DNA of 64,000 nucleotides from Panaeolus papilionaceus (taxonomy: Eukaryota; Basidiomycota; Agaricomycetes; Agaricales): positions 276,824-340,823 of the forward strand of contig JADNRZ010000033.1 of NCBI GenBank assembly GCA_015501605.1, written 5' to 3'. Numbering within the stretch: position 1 is the first letter of the stretch; the number at the start of each line of letters is the position of its first letter. The notes below the pieces were generated by a model that was not told the origin of the DNA, did no database searches, and saw nothing but the letters and a program-made list of their open reading frames with translations. Both the position numbers and the translations under genes were made by a program. Below are positions 44,371 through 55,600 of the stretch, one piece after another.

Positions 44371-45323
44371 CTTTATCAAAGCCGTCTCATTATCCAGATC
44401 ATCTCACCCTATAGCTACTTGTAAATAGCACGAGTTCCAGGGTAAGACGGCAGATGGATATCTGGTTAACTTACCTCGCCTTGTCAATTGGCGTTTTGAG
44501 AGCGTTACTCGTACCAATGAGACGCTCTCCTGAGCTTCGGCCTCCTTTGCCTCGAGACATTCAACTTCTGCGGAGCGTAAGCTTTATCATACTCACCTAT
44601 TTCTACATCTGGTTCACGCCATGACTTGAGACCTGGTTTGGTAGAGTTCTAGGCGCAACATATGCGCATGTGTATCAGCCACATGCATCAGATTTCTAAT
44701 ATGTAGTTGTTCATGGGCTTTGAGCGGTGGAAAAATAAGATATGGGTGAATATGGACATCCCTTCACTTGTACTACAGTTCGTTGCAGAATAAAAATAGG
44801 CTAATCATCCACATGGCTGTTTTAAGACACCAAGTTAAACATCGACGCCCGGAATCGAGAGTTTCGCAGGTGCTTCCGTAATGAATGAAGCAGTGTTTAG
44901 CCCCGCTATCTTACGAAGAACTCGTCTACAGCAACATGAAGGCCTAGCGCCTGGCAATTGTTGGTCGTCTAATTCGAATTCACAAATAACAAATTCAACT
45001 TGTAAGGCATGTCGACTAAGTCTAAATTTATTAGACATCCTGTCAGAAGATGAACCGAGTAAAATGTTATGGGAGGGTGGGACAGGCTCAAGGGAGTTAT
45101 GAGTCCAATTCCTTCTCAGGCAGTCGGACTCAATGTGCATATACTACGCTGTTTATGCGGGCGTTTCTGACATATGACTGATGCCCCGGTACAGCTACTA
45201 GACCTGGTCAGCCTCGTGCTTAATTCATGGGTTTTGCAATCCAATTTGAGATTTTGTAGTTCTCATGGCGAAGTCCAGATATTGCAGCAGCTGTCGTCCG
45301 TAAGAGCGGAGGCATTTAGCCTG
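44371..45323. other. No supported gene
   Basis: A 101-codon minus-strand frame at 44835-45140 has no known signature. No splice partners were found. Confidence 0.35.
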
Positions 45324-45331
45324 ATATAAAA
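45324..45331 (+). promoter_or_regulatory. TATA box of peptide gene 2
   Basis: ATATAAAA, 78 nt upstream of the ATG at 45410. Confidence 0.5.
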
Positions 45332-45409
45332 CATGACCCGGCGGGGTTCATGTTCGCTCAGAACCAATAATTTCTGTTGGACACCTTATACTTTCGGTAC
45401 AACGAAACC

Positions 45410-45650
45410 ATGAAAATCACTTATCACTCCTCGAATATTCATTGTGTTATCACCATTCTCTTCTTTTCATTACTTGCAACTTCTTCGCCGATACCTGCTC
45501 CTTTAGTATGTGGTAGCGAAAACAATCGCAGAAGTATTCCAGGTACGATTATCATATATTTGGTTGTTGACTTTTTTATCTGACTCCACATCGTGATTCA
45601 TAGCGCACGACATTGTAATCGACCCGTTAGGCTGCTTCGGGGGGTTATGA
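45410..45650 (+). CDS. Small secreted peptide precursor 2 (candidate RiPP precursor, 59 aa)
   Basis: Exon 1 is 45410-45542, exon 2 is 45604-45650 (47 nt), intron 61 nt, phase 1. The ATG was chosen over an upstream in-frame non-ATG codon because it matches the other family members. A hydrophobic signal peptide covers about residues 10-25. SSPIPAPLVCG follows, then a NNRR dibasic site. The spliced C-terminus is AHDIVIDPLGCFGGL. Its last seven residues are the same as those of precursor 3 and the preceding ones are very similar, while the leaders differ more, so the C-terminal part is the conserved one. It is probably secreted and cut after Arg-Arg (inference). Confidence 0.75.
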
Positions 45651-46345
45651 ACCCTGAGCATATGATGGAAATGCTCAAAAAAGTGCCCAAGTCACACGAA
45701 AACTTCGGGCTCTGGGTGCAAGGAATGTAGAACGAGGATTGTCACTGATGGGAATGGTATAGACAGACGGAGCGCAGCGGGATGCATACCCTGTCTTTCA
45801 GGAATTGTGGGCAAAAGTAGTTTTATTTATTTTAGTCCTTCTGTTAACCTTTCGTTTGATAACCAATTGCTCACGTACTTTATTCAGTTGTCTCAACTTC
45901 GTGATCATCTTCCCTCTTGATTGTCTTGAAGCAAATACACTGACTGAGGGCATCAATTTCTCATGAACTAAGGATTAAAGAGTCCCTGTCTTACCAGTTC
46001 AAATGGCCAAAATATTGGACACGTCGCAGTCTGGTTATTTACAGTATAACATCGGCTAAACACTTAATTTATCCGACGTCGTTTCGGACGATGAATGAAC
46101 CGAGCCAAAAATAAAAATGGAAGATTAGACCGGACTTGTGAGTTAGGTTCCCTCCCACATTAGCCTTTTATCCCAAGCAGTGGTCAATGCACGAAGCATA
46201 TGCTCCTGTAAGGCCCTTGGCTGTCTCGTCCTTAGCCCTTGCAATTGAATTCATGGTTCGAAAATTCCCATCCTATGCTCCTGATATTGTTCTAAAGTTG
46301 TCTTCGTTGAGAACCTAGCTATTTGGTCCCTGGAATTGGTCCAGG

Positions 46346-46353
46346 TATATAAG
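46346..46353 (+). promoter_or_regulatory. TATA box of peptide gene 3
   Basis: TATATAAG, 43 nt upstream of the ATG at 46397. Confidence 0.5.
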
Positions 46354-46396
46354 TCGTTTTCGACAGGGCTCTGAGACCCACCTAGTAAGCACAACA

Positions 46397-46629
46397 ATGA
46401 AAACAATCCAGCATTTCTCAAACATTTGCCTCATTGCTCTTCTTCTCCTTGTGTCAGTCGCGATTGCTTCACCTATACCTGTTCCTCAATGTGGCACAGA
46501 CAACAGGCGCCGGGCATCCAAAGGTGATGATCAGGTTGTTTTGCTGTTACATCTTTGATCTGACTTTTGATTGCGTTTATAGCTCACAACATCACTATTG
46601 ATCCTTTGAGTTGCTTCGGAGGGCTATGA
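46397..46629 (+). CDS. Small secreted peptide precursor 3 (candidate RiPP precursor, 57 aa)
   Basis: Exon 1 is 46397-46523, exon 2 is 46583-46629 (47 nt), intron 59 nt, phase 1. It starts MKTIQHFSN with a Leu-rich signal core to about residue 24. ASPIPVPQCG and the tribasic NRRR site follow, and the spliced C-terminus is AHNITIDPLSCFGGL. It lies 0.75 kb from precursor 2 on the same strand, a tandem pair. The pseudogene at 58873 is a duplicate of this gene including its intron. The two cysteines, one on each side of the dibasic site, could pair or be modified. Confidence 0.78.
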
Positions 46630-46779
46630 GCCCGAGGGATGACGAAGATGTTTAGTAAAGTGAGAGACCGCACAACGCCTTCGGGCTACAGATGCAAGTT
46701 ATATGGAACGAGAGTCATGACTAATGAGACTTTTGTAAACAGCCTTTTATTCACCTCTCCACTCCATCCATTCATGATT

Positions 46780-47250
46780 CATCATCGCTATTATTGTCTG
46801 CATTTGCTATCGCATCTACACATCTACGTTTGTATGCCTGTATCTGCACCCTAGTGTTTTCCTTACACCTGTACCATCCACACACCGTACACCTACATAC
46901 CCTTGCATTATTATTATCATTGTTGCAGGAACCTGAGAACCTAAAACGGCGGTGACTGGATACATAATTCAGCGACGGTGGCACTGCAAAGCTGGCAGAG
47001 AAGACGAAATGGGATGAACCTAATCTCAGACGCGGAATCTGGGCGCTGGCATAAAACGGTGATGCATTTCGAACAGATAGCTGCCGATGGTGTACATAAA
47101 CTAAGAAGTGAGCTCTATACAAAAATAAGCAAGCGAGATAAAACGACAAGAAATAAATGGCAAAGCGAGCAGAAGGACATGAGAAGACGGAAATGAAGAT
47201 ACAGTTCCGAAAGGTCAAAAGATGCTGTCGGCGTCTAAGTATGTACAAAT
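46780..47250. repeat. Degenerate repeat, possibly R1-related
   Basis: An ACGGCGGTGACTGGATACA block with a GCGACGGTGG block (46954-46981) resembles the block at 6152-6190 of family R1. The overlapping open frames on both strands are weak and not supported as genes. Confidence 0.3.
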
Positions 47251-47505
47251 GTTGACACTTCGGATAGTCGACTCTGATACTTACATAGCACTCGAGGAAC
47301 CATTATTTCTACGACTATCCCTTTTCCTTTGTAAATAATGGTGTTCATCCGAGTTTACGTTTATCTAACACTCCTTGTATTTGTTGTTATAATAAAATCA
47401 CCTTATCTCCTGTGAACCTTAGACATTTGCACATTCATTAAAGTTCGCGATCTGACACAAGTCTCACCAGCACCACTTCGTCCTTCCTCCATCCAGAGAG
47501 TTCGA

Positions 47506-48437
47506 ATGCCACCCATCCCATATAAACACCCTCACCTCGACGGTAACCCAACACACAGCGCAAGCATGAGCGAACCCACCGGAACCCCCATCGACGAGTC
47601 GCAGCACTGCTCCGACCTCGATTATCAACGCAACGTTGTTCCTCATGAACCAGACCTGCATTATATCGGACCTGGAAATGACAAACAACTCCCTCCACTC
47701 GCACGTCGCTTGAGTGTGGTGAAAGGGCTGTGTGACCTCGCCATAGCATTTTCGTTGATGTTTGTCCCTGGACTTTTGTATAATGGCCCGTTTATGGAGG
47801 CGTTGAGTGATTTGACGACGTTGGTGAGTTGTCGGACGTTTTTCTCCTTTTACTTTCCTTGTTTCTTTTGCGTCTGGGTCTCAGTCATTTGAATTAAATT
47901 GAATACGTCTTTGGATATAGCCGACGACGAGCGGGACAACGAATCCGTCGTCTGCGATTGAGATCGCAACGCTCCTACTAGGGATGGGAGTAGCTGAGGT
48001 TGTGTCGGGTGAGGAGAGGTCAAGGGGAGCAATCAAAACAGTTGGTAAGCACAAAATTGCGTTGCTCTTTAATTATCTTATGCATTCTCATCGGTATGCT
48101 ACATATAACACATCTTCTTCAATGCACACCCCACTCGCCTCCACTAGCCACAATGACAGGAATTACGTCCTTGACAGGTCTATCCATCTGCATTTTATCA
48201 CCATACAAACACGCTACGACCTTCATTTTGTTTTTGGCACTAATGAACGCGGCGTGGTATGCCGTTGTTGTGAGGGCTGGGCGGTTGGGTGTGGCAGAGA
48301 CATTGCGATTGGGAAGGGGGTTGAGGACGATGTGCAAGTGTGGGAGGGGCATAATGGGGGTAAGGGGCGAGACGAGTGGAATGCAAGGGTATACTGCTGT
48401 ACAGTGTGGGGAAGGAGTTGGCGAGAAGACAGGCTGA
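47506..48437 (+). CDS. Predicted multi-pass membrane protein of unknown function (~243 aa)
   Basis: Three exons fit with consistent phases: 47506-47823 (phase 0), 47921-48044 (phase 1) and 48148-48437. The protein starts with a hydrophilic stretch of about 75 residues. Hydrophobic segments follow: GLCDLAIAFSLMFVPGLLYN, a Gly/Ala/Ile-rich one in exon 2 (EIATLLLGMGVAEVV), and ILSPYKHATTFILFLALMNA with AAWYAVVV in exon 3, suggesting four membrane passes. The last 30 or so codons look low in quality, so a further intron or a different end is possible. I do not recognise the family. It lies head-on after the two peptide genes, but nothing ties it to them. Confidence 0.6.
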
Positions 48438-48744
48438 GGGGTAGGAGAGGGTGTTGCGGAGTTCGCGAGTAGATTTTGCAATTGGAATCCGTTGCGTGTT
48501 CGAAATATCGAATTTCTCGTTCTTAATACAATTTGTAATCATTATAAATTTATTTAATCCTTTTTGATGGTCTTACGGAAAAAATCTACTTTTTATCTCG
48601 TTCGTCAAGAGGAGGATATTGAAAATGCTAACGCCCCTGTCTCCAAAGTCGTAGCCAAGCAAGACCAAATTGATGAAGTCAGCCAAATTTTGAAGAGATG
48701 ATCCAAGTTCAGCACGTCGACCAGCTCAAACTATTAATTGTACA

Positions 48745-51226
48745 ATGCCTCCATCCCTACCCTCTCTACCAGCAACAAAAAAGCATAAACTTGCCAAAGA
48801 AGCGGATTTTGCTCAAAACCTCAAATCACTAGAGGAAACACTCACACAAGTTGTGTCAAGAAATGGGTCGTTGAACCTACTTGCCGATCTCTTGTCTGTG
48901 ATGGAAGGGACACAGGATGCGCATGAGACGTCTAAAGCTATTTATGCGCTTTATCGGGTCTTTGTGGTTGTCACATATCGTCAGTCTGACTACGGGAGAC
49001 TAGTGGAAAGTTGGGACTGGGTGGAGATGAGGCTGCAAAGGTGGTCAAGGCGTGGATATGGGAGAGATTACAGACATATACGGATTTTCTGGGTGGGCTG
49101 CTGAAGGATGAGGAGAAGTTTTTGCGGGTGCGTGGTTCCGCGGTTTTCTAATGTACTGATGAAATTTACACCGTGGTTATTAGACGTCTGCATTGCAGAT
49201 TATGTTCTCGTGCTTGAGCTCTCGACCTCATATTCTAAATCTGCTAATGCTTCAAAACCGCAACCTCAATTCCATGTGTCACATTTCAGGAAAATCGTCT
49301 CTTCACTGCTACTTTGTCCACCGTCACAGAGAAAGTCCTCGAAAAAAGTGAATGATGGACGAATTGACCCAGACGTGCTGGATCTGTTTTACGAGACGTG
49401 GTTCAGTGTGCATGACAATATCAGATGGTTCTTCCTTAGAGAATCTGCGTATGTTCTCTCCATTTATACCTGCATTCACTCTCTGATTAGCGGCGAATCC
49501 TCTACAGAACTCGCTTATCCAACCACTCGCACAAATCATATCCTTACCTCGCCACAAACCTCCTCTCACTCCTCGAACGCCTCACCACATTCCCCACTGA
49601 ACCTGAAGAACTCAACTCATGGTGGGTCACCGAATTCGCCACCAAACCTCCAAAACCCAAAAAGTCGAAATCCAACGATGATGACGAAAACGAAAACGAC
49701 TCTGAGAATGAAAATGCGGAGCCTTCTGGTGACGGGGACGACGATTGGCGGAAATTCTTCGAAGAGGAGAAGACGCCAGAGGGTGCAAAAGGTCCTTCCA
49801 TGCGCTTACACCGCATGTCAACACACCAGTCTCTATACTCTCTCAACTCGCACAAGGCCGTATTTACTCGGACTTGGCTGATGCTCCTACCCCGCCTCTC
49901 TGTAGGTGCTGATGAGGAGACGCGGAAAGCGCTCGCGACGAGGGCATTGAACGTCATGCATCGTGGTGTGCTCCCACATTTGACGAGGCCGTTTTTGGTG
50001 ATGGATTGGATTGGTTCGTGTGTGGATATGGGTGGGTCTGTGGGGCTGTTGGCATTGAATGCTTTGTTTGTGATGATTAAGGAGTACAATCTGTGAGTTT
50101 TCTCTTCTTTGTTGGTCAGCGCTGCTGTTGGCGTTGATGGCTGGCTAAGTTGACTGACTAATATTTGAACAGCGATTACCCGTCATTTTATACCCGCTTG
50201 TACGCGTTTTTGGATCGCGACGTGCTGCATTTGAAGCATCGGTTGCGATTCTTCCGTCTTACAGAATTGTTCCTGAGCTCGACGTACATCCCTTTTTCTT
50301 CTTCAATCTGCTCTCATTGACCCAAATAAACGCTTTCATTCATCTTTGCTCGCCTAAACAATCATTGCTTTCAATAGTCACCTTCCCGCCGCCCTCCTCG
50401 CTTCATTCATCAAGCGCCTCTCTCGACTCTCACTCTCCGCGCCTCCTGCTGCAGTTGTAATGATCATTCCATTTACGTACAACATCCTCAAACGGCACCC
50501 AGCGTTGATGTAGATGATCCATAGGGTAGACGTCGACGGGGGTAACGGTGCATTTTTTTTCTTGTATCTTGTTTGTTGTACTGTTTTCTAATCAAATCCC
50601 CTGTCTTCACGCACTCAACTCGATGTCTCCCCCCGCCTGGCTTCGGTTCTCCTTCCCTTCACAGATCCATTCCTCGACACCGAACCCGACCCAATGAACG
50701 CCCAAGCAATCGACAGCTCCCTCTGGGAGCTCCTCTCTCATTCGACGCATTATCATGCGCCCGTGTCGACGATGACCAAGATCTTCTCAGAGGCATTTAC
50801 GAAGCCGAATTATTCGATGGAGGATTTTTTGGATCATACATATAATACAGTGAGTTCAGGAGTCTTTTTTTTGTCATGTCTGCGTGTTTCGTTTTGCGGT
50901 GACTGAATGACATGATTGTGCTGTAGCTTTTCGACACGGAGATTAATCGCAAGATTAAGAAAGAACCTGCACTCGCAATGATTGATGATGTTAAGAAGAT
51001 GGATATTTTCCCAAGTGGTGGAGGCATTGTGAAGATTGATGCAGAGGGCCACGACGAGGGGAGTGGTGACGAGAACAGTGGTGATGCTGGGAGTGAGGAG
51101 GAGAGCGGTGACGAGGGTGAAGGTGCGGATGCGGATGAAGGGAAGGAGAAGAAGATGGGAACGAAGATGGATGTGGATGTGCCGATGAGGCATAGAGATA
51201 TCGTTGCTGAGCTCTTGGGATTCTAG
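48745..51226 (+). pseudogene. NOC4: NOC4-like ribosome biogenesis gene with broken frames
   Basis: NOC4 (CBF/Mak21 family) helps assemble and export the 40S subunit. The family order is clear: SRNGSLNLLADLLSVMEGTQ, GLLKDEEKFLR, HFRKIVSSLLL, DIRWFFLRES, NLLSLLERLTTFPTEPEELN, an acidic insert, FTRTWLMLLPRLS, AVVMIIPFTYNILKRHPALM, DSSLWELLSHSTHYHAPVS, MEDFLDHTYNTLFDTEINRK and an acidic tail. Supported intron junctions are 50093-50172, 50284-50377, 50542-50664 and 50850-50926; one is also likely at 49450-49508. Three breaks were seen: a frame change near 48985-49010 with no normal-sized intron, a one-base loss near 49205-49215 between TSALQIMF and LSTSYSKS, and an in-frame TAG at 50511-50513 between ALM and MIHRVD, inside the conserved core. 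Since NOC4 is normally essential, a working copy should exist elsewhere, or these are sequence errors. Confidence 0.72.
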
Positions 51227-51680
51227 TTTAGTTGGATGTGTAGGATTGGGTTTTATGAACGAACCAATGAATATCTATCGAATCTGAACTTGAATTTGGA
51301 TGGATTGTCGAGCTAGTCCCTCAAACCTGGGATGTAGCGCTCAGCACCAATTATCCAAAGAAGTCTGCACTTACGATCCGAATCCATCGATATGGCTCTG
51401 CGAATATTGCTTTTGCAGCATGGACAGAACCAGGATGAAGAGAAATGACTGATGATAAATTTGAAACGATTCAACGCTAAACAACACGGGAGGAAAACAT
51501 GGTATGTATGAATGTATGTAATAAATCCAAACGAGTAAGAGTCCGAGGGAAAGAGAAGCATAAACGACGAAGGTGAATCATACAAACATGGAGGGGTAAA
51601 ATCGAAAACGAGGCCTAATTTGGATGGTAGATAGCTAAGTAAAAACACGGAATCCGTCGCCAAACAGAATAAGTTGACGC

Positions 51681-52040
51681 TCAAGCCTTTTTTCCGAACG
51701 GTTCTTTGACAATCCACTTGGCTTGTGCCAAACACCCCTTGACAGACAAATCTTGATAGTCGAAGATGACCCGCTCGTAACCTTCAGGAGGGCTCCTAAA
51801 TTTGATGAGCACTAGAGCCGACTCTGCGAAAGTGTCCTTGGCTTTGGCTAGCCGGGTCTTGAGAATGGATTTGCGTTGCTTAACATCGTCGGATTGACTG
51901 TTAAGTTGTTTCAAGGCGTCTTGAAATATTTGGATGATCCCTGTAGCTCGTTGATGTCGTCGAGTTGGTGTTGATAGAAGAGCTGTGCTCGCAGTTTGGC
52001 AAACTTGGCGGGTGGAGGGCTGAAATGTTCCAGTTGCCAT
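51681..52040 (-). CDS. Unrecognised 119-aa ORF
   Basis: A single open frame starting MATGTFQPSTRQVCQTAST. It contains a probable helical region (IFQDALKQLNSQSDDVKQRK), then FRSPPEGYERVIFDYQDLS and a short basic end. No family was recognised. It could be a small gene or one exon of a larger minus-strand gene with the frames at 52280-53505. Confidence 0.4.
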   Translation of the reverse strand: MATGTFQPSTRQVCQTASTALLSTPTRRHQRATGIIQIFQDALKQLNSQSDDVKQRKSILKTRLAKAKDTFAESALVLIKFRSPPEGYERVIFDYQDLSVKGCLAQAKWIVKEPFGKKA

Positions 52041-52279
52041 CGTATTTTTACCCTATTCTCGTTAAGATGACGAATGCTTGAATCGATGCCCCGTTCGAGT
52101 TCTGTCGAAGATGTCAGGGTGACGAACGTTCGGAGTGGGTCCAGACAGTGCGACCGATCTTCTTATTGGTGGCTCTTTATCAGCTTGACAAAATTTCCAA
52201 AAACAACAGGTTTGACTTTGAGATGCAAGTCAGGCCAACACGAGCCAAAAACCAGAGGGCAAGTTATCAAAACTAGAAT

Positions 52280-53505
52280 TCAAAAGAGTAGAGAGGACGT
52301 CATACAGTCAGCATCATCAACATCAAATCCGCATAGTCCTCTCAGTCTATGTTCGATTTGAGCGCTGAGTTCCACATCATCCTCCTGTGTATCCTGCATA
52401 GGCCCAGTGAGTAGATGGTGAGATATGTCCTTGCTGATCTTCAAAGTTATTTTGATTAAATCTTGGACGCATGCCGTGGGTGTCAGACCTACTTTTGGTT
52501 CTTTCATTCCGCTGATAAGCAAACCGTCGAATCCTCAGGTCTCAGGCCTCAGTACACTAAATTTAATGTACCACATGAAGTGATTCGAGAGCATGACTGT
52601 AGCAATAAGACGCTATCGGCAAGTAGGTGTTTCTATATAGATTAGCTGAAAGATGACGGTGCTCTTTGCACGCGCAACTAAAAGCAAGTGCACGACTGAA
52701 TGTCATATTTTCGTACTTCTTCGTCCATTCTAAGAATTTCGCGAGTGTCTCCGATACCAAATATATGCGCAGTTTCCAATGTAGGCTACTAGCACTTGGG
52801 AATTTATTGAGCAAGGAACGAGCACGCCGTGAATATGAGTGTCTCGCTCGCATTACGATTCCAAAGAAGCCGCGGTGAGAATGAACTTGATAAGGCTGCC
52901 TGTGGACCTGTTGCTCTCTTGGAAGCAACAGAGAGCCCCGCGACATGTCATTCAACTTGAAGAATTTCCGTCTTAAAACGTAGTCGCGAAGGTCAGGTAC
53001 AAAATGGATGCCTTGAGACCCGATCTTGGGGTCGTCTTGAGGTGTGAGGGTGTGTATGTTCATAGAATTGAACATTCCGCTCTCGACGGACACTCTGATC
53101 TGACCCAAGGACACACTGAATGGAGGGCCATGAGAAGCCATGGCAGAATTGTCCAATTCCTTGGGATATGCGGCACCAGAGCAATAGTCACAGTGAAATG
53201 TTAACCGTCGGGGTAATATTGATCTTGGAACTTGTTGTGCGTATCCAGCGACACTCCCTTGATGAAGAACTTGCCATGAGGAGGATAGGAACCTCGAACT
53301 CGACCCTCACCTGAAGTCTGGTGTGAGAAACCCTATAAAGAAATACAATGGGAAGAAGTTCAGTGCTAAATTTATGCGGTCTTAAATAGACGCTCTGAGA
53401 ATTAGTAGAAGGGATAAGCACAGGATCTAATGCCTCGGTTCGCTTCTCGCTTCCGACCGCCCCTGATCTTTCGAAATCACAAAGTAGGTTATTCAGTGAT
53501 TGCAC
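52280..53505 (-). other. Possible multi-exon gene, unresolved
   Basis: Three minus-strand open stretches read protein-like: 53188-53505, 52563-53156 (with GSQGIHFVPDLRDYVLRRKF) and 52280-52522 (with LKISKDISHHLLTGPMQDTQ). I could not join them with convincing splice sites, and no domain was recognised. This is either one decayed gene or exons of an unknown one. Confidence 0.3.
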
Positions 53506-53895
53506 CTACTAATTTTGGATCCCTGAGTTTCCGAAGCTACTCACACCTTCGTGTTCGTTGTCCATGTAGTTAGGTACAACAGTTTAATCTCAGCTGAAGG
53601 GCTTCCAAGAAGTATTACTTGGAATCAACAAAACTTTTGCCTTGGAACCCGAGTGGGGTATATCAGGACTGGGAATACAGACGAACGCACACTGCGGACA
53701 AAAGGCTATCGCCTAGCCTGGGAAGAATAGTAATCTTCTTTTCAATCTTCTCTGAATCTTCCAGCCAAGAAGATTCATGAAAATCGCCTTTCATCCCAAT
53801 CTGCTCAGTACAAAACTGCATGGATAATGTTTGTATTATGGCTGTACAAAGCATAATTAGCTATAGTGGGCACTACCACCGACGCCGCGGTAAAA

Positions 53896-54560
53896 TTACA
53901 GGTGTCCGAGCTTCTGTGGTCTCACCCATGCCCATGTCTTCACTCTCTGTGCCACAATATCGTACAACTTCTCCCAATCGCGACACACCCTAGTATCCCC
54001 ACCTGATCTTAAATCACAGTTCTTGTACCTCTTCATGAAGTCCCCTTCCTCGAGCGTATAATCCGCATCGCACATGAGTGTTTGACGCAGATAATGTAGG
54101 CAGTGACCGACGTGATGGTAGTCTGCCATCCCGTAGTGCCGGTCTTGTAATGCCTCTTCCATGATTTGAACGCAGTGGAGCTGATGGAAGTAGACTGCGT
54201 TAAAAAGACGATGTGTCTCTCCAAGGTGAATTCGCCCTGAGCCATGCGGCCACGAAATGAGCGTCATCCATTCTTTCTCGCTGTAGTCGGTCAGGTTGAG
54301 TTGGTAGTGAGTTGAGTCTTGTACCGTCATTGCGACGGGCTCCAACGGCTCATCCACAACAAGTTCGAGTGGATAATCTGTGTATTCAAGAGCTAACAAG
54401 GTGATAGATCCTGTAAGCTGAGTCAGACATGGATAATTTGGAGCTTACTGTGCTCATGCTTGCGAAGAACAATGTTTACGGAAACCAACGTCAGAGAGAT
54501 GTTGATGAGGAGCAATAGAGCCCAAGGCCATACTGATGGGCCCGTTTGATGCTTCGACAT
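53896..54560 (-). CDS. UstYa-like (DUF3328) protein (208 aa)
   Basis: Exon 1 is 54449-54560 and exon 2 is 53896-54410. The 38-nt intron is unusually short but has GTAAGC, a CTGAC branch site and TTACAG; phase 1. An N-terminal membrane anchor (about residues 10-32, ALLLLINISLTLVSVNIVL) precedes a lumenal domain. Both family motifs are present: HQLHC at 113-117 and HVGHC at 137-141, followed by LRQTLMCDAD. Proteins with two HxxHC motifs of this kind act in fungal RiPP pathways (ustiloxin, asperipin, phomopsin, cyclochlorotine), where they carry out oxidative modification or cyclisation of peptide side chains. No break was seen. It lies between the peptide genes at 45-46 kb and 57 kb, which suggests a shared pathway. 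UstYa homologues also occur in other fungal clusters, so the link is inference. Confidence 0.88.
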
Positions 54561-55311
54561 AACTATGGGTCGTGTCGAGTCAATGGGGTGTTCGAAGCTC
54601 CCTTATCTCCATCCTTCGTGATCTTGCACACAGCTATTCTAGGTCTACTAGTTTCGGTTCCCATGAACCTGTGCATATCACTCACCCATGTCCCTGTCAC
54701 CCACGCCTTCATTAGACGATTTGATCCACGTGAGGCTCACGGATAATACGAGGATAAAAAATAGGCGACTTTTATTTTCCACGTCGAGAGCAAAAGCTGC
54801 CGGTGTTATTTAACTCTCATAAGATCCACAAAACGGATTTTGATGATTATAGGTATAATTATTTCGAAGAAGTCGAGAGTGTGGTCGAGATCATGTTAAG
54901 TGAAGGGCCAGTCTTCTCACATTATAAACCAAATCTAAGTAGCAGCATACGAATTACCCCTAAGTTATCGCTTCACCTACATACTCGTCCCGCCATATGA
55001 TGACCATTCGCCATGTCCTTATCGCCTTAACATTCTCGTTTTTATTTTGATAGTGGGCCCCTCGTTCGTCGCAGATAATCCATTTGCATGGAGAAAGAGC
55101 ACGCCTACGGGTGGTAAGCCGTTCCTTGTGCCATGTAACTGAAAACGCCAAATATCATGAGTAGCTATGCAATTGTACGAATCGCTGAAGACAATTGACC
55201 GTGTATCAATGATTATCAATGGATGTGTATGACACCGTCACGTGGATGATACAACACTACGTCGCCTACCTCCTCGTCTCTCCTTCTTACCCTATTCCTT
55301 TATCCTCATTC
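54561..55311. other. No gene recognised
   Basis: This includes the upstream region of the UstYa-like gene. A clear TATA box for it was not seen. Short frames on both strands lack any signature. Confidence 0.4.
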
Positions 55312-55600
55312 GCTACGCGACACGCGCTCAATCGTGGCGTAGCTGATTTTCTTTCTCTATTGACCACCCACAACATCCTCCTTTTCATTGAATAACCCCC
55401 TGACATCATGTAGATTTCCCAAACATCTAATACATTCTACCTTCATTTTCGGAATCCTGCTCCTGAACACGCTGGAGACCTCGTAGTAGGGAGTAGTGAG
55501 AGACCCGAGACCGGCGGAGGGCTCGTCTGTCCACCGTCCTCAGCTCTCGCACTGGGAGTGGTCGCTCACAACAGCCCACTCCCACTCCCCCTACTACTCC
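55312..55600 (+). repeat. Putative structured-RNA element, copy C
   Basis: An upstream hairpin (GCTACGC 55312-55318 with GCGTAGC 55337-55343, GCGCTCA in the loop region as in copy B) precedes a predicted three-way junction. The outer stem is GTAGTAGGG/CCCTACTAC (55483-55491 with 55589-55597). Stem 1 is GAGAG/CTCTC with an inner pairing near GGCGG/CCACC, and stem 2 is GGGAGTGG/CCACTCCC. The outer and second stems pair perfectly although their bases differ from copy B, which points to selection on structure. Downstream, CCCC-GACTA-CGGGG and CTCTC/GAGAG hairpins follow. Confidence 0.45.
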
